Both the position numbers and the translations under genes were made by a program. This document shows positions 31,660 through 44,554 of a stretch of DNA of 64,000 bases, one piece after another. Positions within the stretch are counted from its first letter, which is position 1. Each line of letters begins with the position of its first letter. Origin of the DNA: Dimargaris cristalligena (lineage: Eukaryota > Kickxellomycota > Dimargaritomycetes > Dimargaritales > Dimargaritaceae); contig JANBQC010000036.1 in NCBI GenBank assembly GCA_027576995.1, positions 1 to 64,000 on the forward strand, given 5' to 3'. The notes beneath the pieces are model-generated. The model had not been told where the DNA came from and ran no database searches. It saw only the letters and a program-made list of their open reading frames with translations.

Positions 31660-33337
31660 GAATCCGGAAGTACGTGTGCGCTGATTCGGGGGTATCAAGC
31701 CTCCCTGGGACGCAGCTGTCATGTGAACTGGCCAGTTCTTTGGCTTTTCCAATCTTCCATTTTACCGTAGGCCAGTTGAGGAGGTTCCCTGTCGCCCGAA
31801 TAATAAAGGAGATATGTTTTATACAATATAATATAATATAGGTAGGGGGGTATTACTGCCCTTTTGATCGGAGCAGCTGCGTGTGGTTGGGGGGATGTGT
31901 GGCCTAAGCACCGGCCGTTATAGGCTGAAGAAGGGGGGGCCTATCGTTCGGCAGAAGAGGGCTCATCGCAGCCCCCGTGATTCGCACGACCATCCCCTCT
32001 TTACTGGAGGGAGGGCAAATCGGCCAAGTCGGGTGATGGATTGACGGCGACGACTCTATTATAATATCCACAGGCCAACGTGGGCATTCACTAGCCCTCT
32101 TCTGCCTCCTGAATCCGGGCTGATTCGTGTGGCCGTGGAAAGGCCCCTGGATGCGAGACCATTCCGCCCCCTGGGTTCCAAATCCCCTCCTTGCTAGCGA
32201 TGGTCGCGCGATTCTTACTTAATGGGTCCCTATCTAGAGGCTAGTTAATATGGCGACACAAAAGGGTGCGTGCGGACGCGTTTGGCAGTCGTCGCCATCG
32301 TAATCTTTAACGTAGCCGAAATCGTAATCGCAAGGGGATTAGTTAGAGGGTTAGTTAGGCGCATTAGCATCTTCGTCCGTCGCCGTCTCCGTCGTTGATG
32401 CTGCCCTCCCACTACTGGCCTTGGGGAGGACCTGCAGATTAAACAGAGTCTAACCCTCCCGGAAGAGCCAACCCCCTCCGCCCCATGACCATCCCCCCCT
32501 TCCTTAGTTTATTTAGAACATCCAGTAGAATCTGACCCACATCTTTCTCCCTTTCTCCTTGCTCTTCTGGTTAGAACTTGCCTGGCCTTAGAAGCTCTGC
32601 ACGCGTCTTTTTCTTGTCTTCATATGTTTAGCTGTGTTTAGTTGCTTCCTTTGATATTCTTACATTACTTTGATTAGGTCTTTAATATTAATATATATAT
32701 ATTCAGACACACACGTAACTATCTATCTATCTAGCTATCTATAAATATTGCAGAATTCGTTTTGGATTGTTTTTTGGCTGGCCAAGACGACTCTCACTGC
32801 CCAATCCTTTTGGACTATTGCACCCCTGACCAACGACCTCATCTGCCTCCGTTGCTCTAGCCCATCTCATTCCGGCCTTCCCTCTCAGCTCCCTCATTTC
32901 CGCCCCGTCCGCATTCCAACCTTTCACCAACAGGTACGCATCGTCTCCGTTAAGGCAAGCCCACGGCTGGCCACGTCTGGGGAATATACATATATACATA
33001 CACTACTTCTAAATTGCCAGTCCTGTATAGAGAGAAACCTTCATATTGGCCTGCCTCGATAGAGCCTACCACATGACTGTTATTCGGTAACCCCCCTGTA
33101 GTTATTACTATCATTATCATTATCATTATTACTATTACTATTATTATGCTGCCCTGCGTTCGGGGTGGGGGGCAGTCAGCCTACATTGCCAAGCACTCCT
33201 CCTTCACCTAACCTTCCCCCCTCCTATAATACCCTATTCTCTACACCCGCTTCCATAATTGCCATGCTACAGAAACTGGGTGCCATAGTCACCTGACCTC
33301 GTCTCACACTCCTCCACTCCCTTCACCGCAGTGTATA
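31660..33337. other. intergenic and 5' leader of HRP1
   Basis: A polyA signal for the upstream gene lies at 31802. The right part is CT-rich. ACCAACAG|GTACGC at 32933/32934 and CACCGCAG ending at 33330 could be the ends of a roughly 400 nt 5' UTR intron, just 7 bases before the HRP1 ATG. No other gene is seen. Confidence 0.5.
31802..31807 (+). terminator. polyadenylation signal of the phosducin-like gene
   Basis: AATAAA about 140 bases after the stop codon in exon 2. Confidence 0.5.
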
Positions 33338-35082
33338 ATGGCTGATCCGCAACCTGGTAAGTGTACATTAGAGTTAGTTACTTAATTTAGTTTCTTAGCT
33401 AATTAGTTAATTAGTTGCCTCCTTCACATGAAGGTTGAATCAGCCCACTGCCCATGGCGTGGGGCCAGCATCACCATTAATCGCCCCCGTCAACCTCTCC
33501 TCCCCCCTAACTCCAACTCCCCTGGGCCGTTCCCATTGATCACCCCCCCCTCTTTTCTAGGAGCCTGGGGCCATTCCTCCCCCCACCTTTCCGACCACGC
33601 CCAGTCCGCCGCGGACATGTCTTCCACCACCCCGGGGAAGCTATTCATTGGTGGCCTGAGCTGGGAAACCACCAACGACTCCTTGCTCAACTACTTTTCC
33701 ACCTTCGGCACCGTCGTCGAACACATGGTTATGCGGGACCAGTACACTGGCCGTTCGCGCGGTTTCGGCTTTGTGCGCTTCGCTGACTCGGCCGTGGTCG
33801 ACCAGGTGGTCCAAAAGGAACACTACATTGACGGTAAAAAGGTGGATCCTAAAGTGGCCGTCCCCAAAGAAGACCAATCCCAGCAGGAGCTTCACGACCG
33901 TGTCGAAAACAAGAACAAGGTATTCGTGGGCCACGTTCCCATCACTACCACTCAGGATCAGTTTCGCCAGTTCTTTGAGCAGTTTGGCCCCGTAGTTGCC
34001 GCTACCCTGATTCACGATAAGGCCACCAACAAGTCGCGGGGATTCGGCTTCGTTAGTTTTGCTACCGAGGAGGGCTATCTCAAGTCCCTCAACGCCCACG
34101 AAGCTACCATTAGTGACCAGTTTGTAAGTGCCCTTCTATGTAAAGATCAATTCGGATAGAATGGATCCGTAGAGTCTCCTTGCCCCCCCCAAATCACATT
34201 CACTATGGTTTAACCGGCCTTCCGTCGTTTGTAATGTTGTCGCACACCTACTCCTCCCCCACCGTATAGTTGGATATTAAACCAGCGGAGCGCCGTCATG
34301 CCCGCCAGAAACCCGAGACTCCCTTTGGCGCCTACTACGACATGGTCGGTGGACGGGAATACGCCAGTGAGCGCTTTGGTCGGCGCGGTGCCCCCCGGAG
34401 TCGTGGTCCCAGCCGAGGCCGCGGGCGCGGGGGCCATTATTGGGCCAACGGCCGCTACCGGAACAATCCCGAAGCCGCTTTCCCCCCTAATGCCCCGGTA
34501 TACCCCCCCTACGGATTTGGCTACGTCTACGGACAGCAGGACTTTGGCCGCCCCAACAGCTACGATCCCGCCTCAGGAAACCCTTCGGCGTTTTACGGCC
34601 GTCCCTATCCGGGAGTCTACTCCGAGTATCCCCAGTCGGGGGTGGGCGAACCCACCTCCGGCGCACTGGCCGGTGCCCAGTCCCTTGCCGGGAGCGCTTA
34701 CCCGAACTGGCCCTCGTCAGGCGGCGTTCTGGCCGCTGGCCAAGCCGGGTCCTCGGCCGGGGGTTCCATGGCCGCCGGTCTACCCAGCGGTCCTAATCCG
34801 TCGTTTGGGGCCGAGGCTGGCTCGGACTCCTACGCCAGCCCCTACTACCCCTACCGACCCTCCGCTGGGCATCCCCAGGCCAGTAACCCCAACTTACAGC
34901 CCTACACCAGTTTGTATGGCTCTCAAGGCGGTTCCTACATCCCCGCCTCAGTCGAGAATGGCTCCTATTTGTCAACCCCCGCTGGCATTAGTCAGTCCGC
35001 GAATAACCCGGGCGCCGCCCACGGGGACGACGGATCAGGCCTGCCGACTGCAACATCAATGGGCTTCCAGCCCTACTCCTAA
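33338..35082 (+). CDS. HRP1: Hrp1/Nab4-type hnRNP with two RRM domains
   Basis: Three exons: 33338-33356, 33561-34123 and 34270-35082 (464 residues). The 19-nt first coding exon (MADPQP) ends in phase 1 at GTAAGT and joins GAWGHSSPHLSDH. RRM1 (about 31-105) has KLFIGGLSWETT and RSRGFGFVRFAD; RRM2 (about 113-190) has KVFVGHVPITTT and KSRGFGFVSFAT. Exon 3 starts LDIKPAERRHARQKPE, then an RGRGRGG patch and a long Gly/Ser/Tyr/Pro-rich tail. In yeast Hrp1 is cleavage factor IB, binding the polyadenylation efficiency element and shuttling with mRNA; DAZAP1 and Musashi are relatives. A 5' UTR intron seems likely. Symbol by best family match. Confidence 0.9.
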
Positions 35083-36879
35083 GCCGTTTACTCTCTCTCC
35101 CTCCCCGCTATTTATGTTTTTTAACTCTGCTTTGCGCTAGCCCTCAACTATTTTGTTCTGTTTTGTTTTGGAATGATTCGGATTATGTACATGTTATGAC
35201 GATGTATATCTTGCCTCCCCACTCTTCTTTTTGCCAACTCTCTCTTCATTGTTTAAACCTTGTTATTCCTTGATTTTTTGGTGGGTTTTCCCCGTCCAAT
35301 TCGCTTTTGTTGCCAAATCTTGGCTTGTGTTACGCGTGATTTTGTTCACTGTACAGACGTCCTTTTTATATATATATATATTTCATTATTTTCATTATCT
35401 TAGTTATAGTAAACCATAATGTTGCCTTTCTTCATTCCGAAATGGTTCCTTTGGGTCTTTGTCAACATGGTCCCATTGTTTCGTACCTGAGCTTGGGCGG
35501 TCTGCACCGCGCTCATCTGTCCAGACTGCATGCTTTATCGAACCACCTAAATTGAGTTGCGACGAGTTCATGCATGCGCGCGCGTGTGTAACCAATGAAG
35601 TGACTGCTTTCTTCGCTTTACCCGTTATTGTCTATGCGCCAGGATCTTGGTCATTATTCCCACCTCCCTCTCCCTCGCTTTCTCTCTGTCGTGTTAAATC
35701 CGTATCACCGTGAAAACGGCCCAGTCCTAACCCAATTACTGCCATCGTCCAATGCTAATATACAGGGATTCTTTAGCGCACCGGTATCGTATCGCTTCTT
35801 GTACCAACGGTAAGTAATAGGTGACAAAGTGTAGTCATATCCCCTTCTCTCTTAGTACCATTCTTCGTATGGACAGGGGTATACTTAATCGGGGTGGCCC
35901 GGTAGATGACAGAATGACGTGTTTATAATAAATGCCATACGAAGAGAACTACCGCGTGAATAATAATAATAATAATAATTGAAATAAAATAAACATAACG
36001 TAAACCGAACCGAGCGCGACCAAATGTCAATTGACGAATATAATGGAAGCGAGCTATGTAAACAAATAGAAGTCGAATTACAAGGTTGAATATCTTATAA
36101 GCAAGACGAGGAGGAGGGGGGGATGAAATAAGAAACGGTTCCGATTCGAAATCAACCGGATGGCATAACCTCGTACATAAACTAGGTTCAAGCTTGGTAA
36201 TAATTTAGGATGTAGGAAAGGCAGAGAAGAGAGGTAATGGTGTTGCATAGGCAGCGGGCCCCGTTAGAAATATAGAGGAGGCCCAAATGCCACAGGAGAA
36301 GGAGGATATAATTGGCATTCCAGATATACCCCCTTTTATAGGAAAGAAGGGCAACTAAAAAACGATTCAGCACTGGTCGACTGATATTACTCATCTGGAG
36401 GCCACGAAGATGGAGGAACGTAGGGTCAGTGGTCGAATGAACAGGTAAAAATGGTGAAAAGCTATATTAAGCAGCAGTCCAGCCACTACCATTACCACTG
36501 CAACGAAAAACACCTCCCCGTTTTAAAAAGCGAAGGAGTCCGAGAAAACCAAAGAAAATGCGTTTAAATAGTAAAAAGAAACGAATATAAAAAGATAATG
36601 TATAGGAATATATGACCCCCCTCACGCCGACCAATGCAGTTTAGGATGCCATTGCGAAGGGGTGATACCATAGAGGCTTGAAGGATTAGGAGGTGGTCAC
36701 TGACCGACACAAGCTAGAGTACACGGTGGTACTATACTACGAATGGGGAGGACCTTACCACGTCGGAGTCGCAAGGGAGGGGAAGCGGGCAAGTTACTAT
36801 AAAGGTCCCCTATTCAGTGAAAGCAAATGGCAAGGGGGGGGTGAGTTAAGAAACGCGAAAGGGGCAGGAGGTGTATAGT
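35083..36879. other. convergent 3' flanks of HRP1 and CLA4
   Basis: About 1.8 kb, AT-rich, with (TA)n near 35370-35380 and an (AAT)n run near 35960-35980. No gene is supportable. Confidence 0.6.
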
Positions 36880-39485
36880 CTATTTGTAACGGAACCGCAG
36901 GAGGGGCGATAGCTCCTTTAATGGCCCGGATTTGGTCAAAAACTCGTGGCGTAGCAAATCAGTGGAGTTCGCCCGGCTCGTGATGTCCACGCACAAACAT
37001 TCGGCAAGGAACGACTTCAGCTCAGGACTGAGTACTTCGGGCTTCTTGAGTGTGGGGGTTCCGTTGGTGGCAATCAAGTACAGGGCCTTGAGGGGTTCCT
37101 CATCCAGGTATGGTGGCTCGTTCTCAATCATCTCAATGGCCATGATACCGAGGGACCAAATGTCAACCTTGGGTCCGTAGGACTTTTGCTTCACCACTTC
37201 GGGCGCCATCCAGTACGGGGTACCGACCATGGTCGAGCGTTTACTGTGGGCCTCCGACAGTTTGGCGCAGAACCCGAAATCAGTAATCTTAACCTGTCCT
37301 TCGATGCCCATCAGGATATTGTCACTCTTGATGTCCCGGTGGATAATGCTCTGGGAATGGAGGTGTTGTAAGCCCTTGGTAACTTCGAAACAAATCGTGG
37401 CAATCTGACGCTCCGAGAGATTATTGTTGTCAATGATATCCGTGAGAGCACCGCCCTCCATATATTCCATAACCACCCAGAGCTCCATGCTGTGAATAAG
37501 GAAACTCTCAATGTAGTTGACAATATTGGGGTGCTGGGACTCTTTCATCACGATAATCTCATTGACTAGGAGCTCCTTCCGGGGTTGGCTGGACAGGTCC
37601 ATCTGTTTGATGGCGACCTTCTGGCCGGTGGCCAGCGACCGCGCCACGTAGACGGAGCCCGACGCGCCCTGCCCCACCTTCTTAATCTTCTGGTACAACA
37701 CCTTGGGATCCTGCTGCGACACAATCGAACGGAGCTTGGTCATGATTTGGGCCTCCGACATGGTCGATAGCCGCTGCTCCTTGGGAGGCGCCTTGGGTTG
37801 AACTTGGAGGTTATTCATTTTACCGGTCAAGGCGGCCAGGGCATCGCTCTTGGCCTTTTCCACCGATGACTGCGACGAAGGGGCGGTGGGTGGGGCTTGG
37901 GCCATGCCTGCAACCGGTAGAGTGGGAGTGGACAGTTTCTGATGCAGGCTAGTAGGTTCCTGGTCGAAAAGGACCGACATACGCTGGGGGAGTTCGGGTA
38001 GCTTGGGGGAGACCCGTTTGGGGGCCGGGGGATTGGTGGGCCGGGAGTGCGTATAAGCCGGGGAGGCCGGCGCAAGGGCCGCTGGTGGGGGAGGTGGCGG
38101 CGGTGGGGCCACCGAGTAGGCACCGTTGGTGGGTTTAGGCAATTCCTCGGGAGGCCAGCCGCCTGGCGGGTTGGAGGTGGTAGGGTTCTTGGGAATAAGT
38201 CCCTGCCATTTCCCAGGGGGTTGGGTCATACCGTACATATCCGGTGCAGGCTCCTGTTCGTTGTTCTTCGTGTAAAAGTCCAGAACATCGAGTACGGCTT
38301 GCGGGTTCTTGGTATAGTCGTCCTTCGTAATAGCGGACTGCTGGAGCAGCTTGGCCCATTGGTCAGGCAATCCCTGTGGACCAGCAAATCGTCGGTAGAA
38401 GTGAGGCATAGGGTAGGGATCAAGGCAGTCCCGATATATGAAAGTGTAAGTATGGGGTTAGGGATAGTTCAGTCGATCCAGGCAGGCCTGCGAGTGAGAC
38501 GGGCCTAAGCCTACTTTTGTGAAAGGCTGTAATGAGGGGATGGTCGATGACTTACCGTGAACATGCCGCTGAGCTGGTCAAAGCCCACGTGGACCTTGTG
38601 TTGGAAGTCCGTTGGACTCGAAACATCCATTATAAGGGGGCATCTCTATCAACCGCGGGATGTAGCATTGCAGTTGGTCCATAGCAGGGGGTATTAGGCC
38701 AAGGCGGATAAACAAATGGTGAGAATCGCCAACGTATACCGGGTTAGCACGGGGGAGGGGTTTGGAAACTATTCACCCACCCTATAAATATCCAGAGGGT
38801 CCTTTTGCCTTGGGTTGGATTGGGGAGGGAGATACCCATCCGAGTCAAGTCAGAACATACCTCATAGATGGCATCGAGCCACGAATATAATTCCTCGTCA
38901 CCTTTGCAGGATAGGTAGTAGTCCTTGTCTTTGGTCTTGATTTCGATGCAGTATTGGCGAACCTGGCATCGCGAAATACCGATCACATCTTTTAGGAAAA
39001 TGACCGTATTGGCTTGATAGGTATTCTAAAAGGGGGAGGGGGAGTATATATAGAAGAGGGGGCGGCAAACAGGGGAACCGACCAAATCCAAAGGAAAAAT
39101 GGGCCCGGGACTCGTTGGTGAGAATATTGCTTGGAACCTGTAGTAGCACAAGTGGCCTTGGGTCACCAAGTCGCGCTCCACTGCTGACTGGAGTCCTCGA
39201 CAAGGCGAAAGAGGCACGTCCAACTCGAGCGGAGGGGCGCACCATCTGGTAAGTAGGGCCAGAGGGGCTTTGGCGCCTAAGGCGGTTCGCGTCCAGATGA
39301 GGGGGTAGCGGGGTCATCTGGAGGACCATCTCCCAAATACACGGGCGGCCGGCTGGAATACGTACCTCATTGCGATGAAAAGTTATGGTGCCCTCGCGCA
39401 GTAGGGTCCAACGCTTGGACCACAGCCAGGACCGGATCCCATCCTCTTTGATTGACAGGTATCCCTTTTTGAACACCGAGGTCAT
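36880..39485 (-). CDS. CLA4: p21-activated kinase, Cla4 type (PH + CRIB + STE20 kinase)
   Basis: Four exons on the minus strand: 39485-39366, 39025-38861, 38645-38556 and 38373-36880, all joined in phase 0 (622 residues). Exons 1-2 give a PH domain ([20 protein letters not shown]...[20 protein letters not shown]). Exon 3 gives the CRIB motif [20 protein letters not shown], which binds Cdc42/Rac-GTP. Exon 4 starts [12 protein letters not shown], has a Pro-rich linker, then the kinase from about residue 355: [11 protein letters not shown] (P-loop), VAIKQMD (Lys), [10 protein letters not shown] (catalytic loop), DFGFCAKL and [11 protein letters not shown] (activation segment). Presence of a PH domain makes it Cla4-type rather than Ste20-type. 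The role is polarity, septins and cytokinesis downstream of Cdc42. Confidence 0.96.
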
Positions 39486-40541
39486 GGTCGGGAAAGTCGG
39501 GGAGAAGGGTCGAACGGTGGGGGGTGGAAAGGGTCAGGGAGAAAAAAGAGATATCCGAATAGTAGAGCGAGGGTGAAGATGAGTTAGGGTTGGTAAAGGA
39601 AGAAGGGGCGGCACGAACTGAGGGGAGGGTTGGGCCAGGGACCGGATGAGCGCACAGCGAATAAAGTGAGAGTTGAGCCCGGGGAAGTATAGAGGGTTAG
39701 GCTTAGTTAGGGAATTTGGGAATAGGGTGGGGGAGGCACAGGAAAAAAAGAGAGGGGATCCAAAAGCGGAGGCCAAAGGGAACTCAGTAAGTAGACCAAA
39801 GCGGGTAGGGCCGATGGAAACCGCCAAAAAGACAGCAGGTGAAGCGAAGATGAGGCAGCCGGACTTGGGTATTTATAGGGTTATATATAGTTGGTGATAA
39901 ATATATATATATATATATATGTTATATGCGTATTGTAGAGGGGAGATTGGGTGAGAGGGGGGTACGAAGGAGGGCTATATAATAGGTAGGTGGGTGTATG
40001 CATATAGCCAAGGAATGGAATAGCAGCGGCTGGCACAAGGAAGCGGGAATAAGAGGAGAGGAGGAGGGGTCTTGGTTATATATATAGCTATCTGTAAGTA
40101 TATATGCTAGAAGACCACCTCTTGGGTATATAAGGGCTAGAACTAGTTTGGGACCTCCCCGACCGAACTGCCGTACTTTCGGCCAGGCTCCAAAGAAGCC
40201 GCCCACCTCGTCGGGGTTGAGAGGCCGTTGCCGTCGCCGTTGTCGCCGTCTGCGTCCCTGGAGTAAAGGCTAAGCCACATTGAGGGCTTCGACTGCTAGG
40301 GAAGGGTATATAGTGTACCACACCACCACGTGTGTAGGCGGGCGGTTGGTTGGTGATGGTAGAAATTATTCGGCTCCTCCCCCCTTTATTCCCTCCCCCC
40401 TCTCTCCTGTATCACGCCGACGGGGCCCTCCCATTCTGGCCGGTCCTTGTCCTTGGTATCTACTACTGCTTGAATCCACCCTTCGTTAACTTCGTCAGTG
40501 ACCGTTGTTCATTCCAAGCCATTTAGTTCCCTCGCCTCACC
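39486..40541. other. divergent promoter region, CLA4 and conserved unknown gene
   Basis: AT-rich in the middle with a (TA)n tract at about 39901-39920. No coding exon is seen. Confidence 0.6.
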
Positions 40542-41642
40542 ATGAATTCCGCCGGCTCCGGGCCCTCGGCCACGGGTCACTCCGAAAATGCCTGGGAGGC
40601 CGTTCGTGAGATGGTCCACAAGCGCATCGTCACCTTTATCCATCTGCGACGGGTAGTGGGCTCCACCCAGTCCCTATTCTTCAATACCATCATCATCCCC
40701 CCGGAGGACATGGCCGCGTTTTATAACAACATTCGGATGCGTCAACGGTAGGTTCCCCCTCAGTTCCCTCTTTAAACCGGCGTCTATACTCAGTGACCAC
40801 CTCTGCTGTGTAGGGGAGGCCGCTTGACCTACCTACCCTACTCCTACGGTGTTGGCCCAAGCTAATGCCCGTATAATAAACAAACAATTTGATACCCCTC
40901 CCACCCATTTTGATGGCGACCCCCCCTCCCTTCCTTTAGCACCCACCAGTTTCTGACTCTGGGCATTAGCCTGGGCCCTATCCTCGATATCACCAATCCC
41001 AATGACTTCCTCAAGGCCCTCAGTATATTAATGAACGAGTACCACGACTACATCGCCGAGGGAGAGAAACAACGCAAGAAAACCTTCTTTCGCAAGTCCC
41101 GGACGGCCGAAGAGACCCTCCTCCTCAACGCGTCCCATACTACCGGCAACAATGGACTGGCCTCCATCAACTCCAATGGATCGGCCCCGCTGGGTGTCGC
41201 CAACGGACCAAATCACCATGCCGTTTCGGGCACGCTTTCCTCCTCCTCTCCCTACGCGGGACATTCTTCCGCTGGCCCATCGAACTCCTACTATGTTTTT
41301 TTGCCCGAGGGAATGGACTTCAACTACCTAGACGTCCGCCATTTCCCCTTTGACCTCGACTATATCCAAACCTTTGATACGCTATGCGAAGTGATTTGCC
41401 TGGTGTATAACCGGCTGTCCGATACCATCAACACCCTGGTCGAGTCCCCCGCGCTCCAGGACATGATCACCAAAATCGATGGCAAATTTAAGAAAATTAT
41501 TCATTTGGTCCTCAAAGAACTGGATGAGCTGGCCCGCCAGTTAATCCAAGATGAATTCTTCACCCTTGGGTTTTGCGAGGCCACCAAAACAAGTATGGCC
41601 ATTGGTTCCAACTCAGTACCAATATGGGACAATGATGTGTAG
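40542..41642 (+). CDS. conserved-looking protein of unknown function
   Basis: Two exons: 40542-40747 and 40940-41642 (302 residues), with a 192 nt intron, phase 2, donor GTAGGT and acceptor TTTAG; the join reads MRQR then THQFLTLGISLG. The N-terminal part (VREMVHKRIVTFIHLRRVVG, FFNTIIIPPEDMAAFY) and the C-terminal part (FDLDYIQTFDTLCEVICLVY, DGKFKKIIHLVLKELDELAR) are dense, helical and evidently globular. They are separated by a Ser/Asn/Gly-rich linker of about 60 residues. I have an impression of a family shared by many fungi but cannot name it. There is no signal peptide or membrane helix. A role cannot be inferred. Confidence 0.75.
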
Positions 41643-42068
41643 CAACTGCCCTCGACTGAGAGTGCGGATACCTTTCTACCGGTCCCTCATCTGACTTAAC
41701 AGGTGGTTTAGGTTCAGACAACGTGCTACCATCTGCTGCTACTCTCTCCTTATACCATTACCATTACCATTACTATTATTATTACTACTATTACCACTAC
41801 CCCCTTTCCCCTCACCCCCATTGCCAAAATACCTTTGGCGATTTAACTTGCACTATTAACCCCCCGTCTCCTCACGTATATTTGTTGGCTATACAATAAA
41901 CCCTTCCTCCTAAGCCCAGCCGGGTCCCAATGTACTTATTACCGCGTATTCCCAGTGTATTAGCTGTATTTATTATTATTATTATTATGGGTGGGTATTC
42001 CTGCGGCGTAATGGTCACCAAGTATGGCCCATCTCCCAATGGATATATACAATGGCCAAAATCACTCC
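41643..42068. other. convergent 3' flanks
   Basis: Contains ACCATT and ATT trinucleotide-rich runs at about 41752-41790 and 41966-41990. No gene is seen. Confidence 0.6.
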
Positions 42069-44016
42069 CTACCACCACAGCTTTTCGAACTCTTTGAAAA
42101 GTGGCCTTCGCCTTCGGCCCAGCAAATGTTGAACGGCTTCCATCATTTCCCGCTGGTCTCGTTTCCCCCTATTATAGTCTAATGACATTAGCCGAGACAA
42201 AGAAAAAAAACCCTCCCCGTAACATATCGGGCAATCATTTAATTCGTAAGGCTAGGAAGGGGGAGATGAGTGTCCCATTCGTGAACTCACATAGGACAAG
42301 GGTCCCTTTGGAGTGTCGAGCTAAGGACCTTACGCTACTCAGGGGGTCAGTTTCGGACCACTTCACTTACCTTTGACCGTTTGGATCAGTACCATGAACT
42401 AATCGGAATTAGAATTAGAGGAAGTCGATAAGAAAAAGGGGTTTTATAAGGTTGGGCGTTAAGTAGACATACACCAGGGCTAATGAATAACACATGGGCT
42501 TGCGCTAATGTGGCAACCATCAATTACAAATGTGCTATCCGCCCGGACCTCGCATTCCTTTGACCGAGTTCCCCTTGGTCCACCCGGTCAAAGGGAATAC
42601 TGACTTACGTCGTTGTAGGTGAGCTGGGAGCGGGCCTTTTGAAAGAACGCGGCCCCATCGACGGATTCCCGAGATGCCATCGTGGGTCGTGGACTAGGGC
42701 TGAGGGGGTAGCGGTCCAGGGGGATATTCGGTGGTTTCGAGAACATGGTTTCGGGTCGAGTAGTGCCTCCAGGAGTAGGTACAAAGCGAACCCGACTCGT
42801 CTTAGCAGCATTGGGATCGGGCCGTTTAGTCTCTAAGTGAACGGGATCATACACCGGGGACGGTTGGACGGCGTAGGGATCGATATAGGAGACGGACGGT
42901 TCGTCCATAAAATTCGTCGACCCTGCTGGTTCCCCACCGGGCGACTAGTTAATTCCAAATCACGAGGAAAACCATAAGCTTATTAGTATAGGCTAGGGTC
43001 GATGCCTAAAGTACCAACCACTGCTCGATTTGACGCAGTTTTATTTTACCAAGTCCGCGCTGTCGTTGCGAACTTCCTGGTCCATGCAGGGCGAACCATC
43101 TCCTCCTCCTAGATCCATCACTAACGTACATGGATGCGCACGGGCGGTGGCCCTATTACCCTTGACCCGGGCTCCTCGGCTTGATCCATCGTGTGCATAA
43201 TGACGCTTTTAAGGTCCTGGTAGCGGGTCAGCGATTCGGTCAACTTATCGATTTGCTGATCCCTGGTGCGCTTGTCCAACATTAACAATACCATGCCAAT
43301 TTCTGGAAATGATGGTCAGTGAGAAATTCAACGCAGCGGCTCAGCCTTGAATACAGTGAGTAATGATCATCCTTATCGCTTCTCCCAACGGATACCGCAC
43401 CGTACTTCTCTCCCTAAGTGAACCATGGGTTCATTTGGTATGAGGATGTTCTAGTCATAATTTATTGGTGACTCGCCAATGGCCAAGGACTACACCACAG
43501 TAGGGTAGTCCCACTGGGCGACTAACTTACTTCTCTTCACAGGCCCGTCGTAGATGTTCAACCTCCTCAGTCAACTCTGTGGATTGGGGTCCAGTATAGT
43601 AGTGCATCACAACCGAAATGCGAATAAAGCGCCTCCACTATGAACTCGGGGTGTTTCTTACCAATATAACGGGGATCGATTGTATGGCGGGGGTTAAATC
43701 CTTTGTTAGGGCGAGTCATACTTGCCTATAATCCTGCCGGCCTTAGTGTCCAGCTCGTCTGTTAACCGCACCATTTCGCTTGTTTTACCGACAATCTAGG
43801 CAACCGCATACCAGGTGCGAGTACAAGTCAGTTATGTGGCCCAGTAAGCAATCAAAAGACGCAAATAAAATTATGGCGGCCATCTTGGGCGTAAATGCCA
43901 TGTCCCTCAAGTCCCTTTTAGGCAATCAAAGTGACCTGATTTACCTGCCGGGCAAAGGCCTCTCGGATTAAACGGATACCAGTCTCCAGTTGCCGGTCGT
44001 TTGGTGGAGTGGTCAT
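42069..44016 (-). CDS. coiled-coil protein of the At4g15545-like family, multi-exon
   Basis: Seven exons can be read on the minus strand: 44016-43945, 43795-43726, 43576-43531, 43302-43130, 42944-42609, 42398-42371 (28 nt) and 42178-42069. Exons 1-4 give a heptad coiled coil (LETGIRLIREAFARQ, VRLTDELDTKAG, LTEEVEHLRRACEE, DQQIDKLTESLTRYQDLKS). Exon 5 is Ser/Pro-rich and ends DGAAFFQKARSQLTYND. Exons 6-7 complete the conserved C-terminal domain: FMVLIQTVKDYNRGKRDQRE, then FKEFEKLWW at the stop. This N-coil/C-domain layout matches plant At4g15545 and fungal relatives, of unknown function. The exon 2 donor is GCAAGT (GC-AG). Exons 3 and 4 disagree in phase; an 8-nt exon at 43413-43406 (GGAGAGAA) would fix it, giving 280 residues. 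Confidence 0.75.
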
Positions 44017-44554
44017 GTAGTAATAGGTCACAATGCAGTTCGGTCGTATCAGGGGTAGAATAACAAGGATGGAAGAAATAAAGGACAGGTGTGGGTCAGC
44101 AGCAGGGCCTGCCCTAGTCCTAAACAACTTATACTACCAAGTAGCCCACCACCCCCTCTCTTATACTAAGTCTAATCGAAGGGGAAATCAATCGACTCTA
44201 CTGCCGCTCGGTCGCGTTTAACTTCCAATGGTGCCCCCTCTTGGCCATTGTGACAGAGCTTCTTCCCCACCTCCGTTTCCCATATGTACCCACATGCCCA
44301 TAGTTAAAGAACATCGGTGGCCAGTTATCAAAATGAGGAGTGTTTTTAAAGGTGAATTTTTACTACTAATAATAAATATCCTGGTGCAAAGTCGTCCTTA
44401 AACACGAACTATCATAAACTATTCCATGGGAAGGAACCACTCTAGGAAAGTGGGGGGGGGGAGAATCCGGTCCAGGCGAGTGCCTGGGCCGATTCACTAA
44501 ACCAGTTTTCCGACCAACTACTACTACTACTACTCCTCCTCCTCCTCCTCCGCT
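44017..44554. other. intergenic between coiled-coil gene and CBS gene
   Basis: Promoter of the coiled-coil gene and 3' flank of CBS. (CTA)n and (CTC)n trinucleotide runs at about 44519-44551 reach almost to the CBS stop codon. Confidence 0.6.

Noticed and set aside
43655..43702. Possible extra exon (FNPRHTIDPRYI) in intron 2 of the At4g15545-like gene
   Set aside because: It would leave an upstream intron of only about 25 nt and breaks the coiled-coil pattern. The direct GC-AG join gives continuous heptads.
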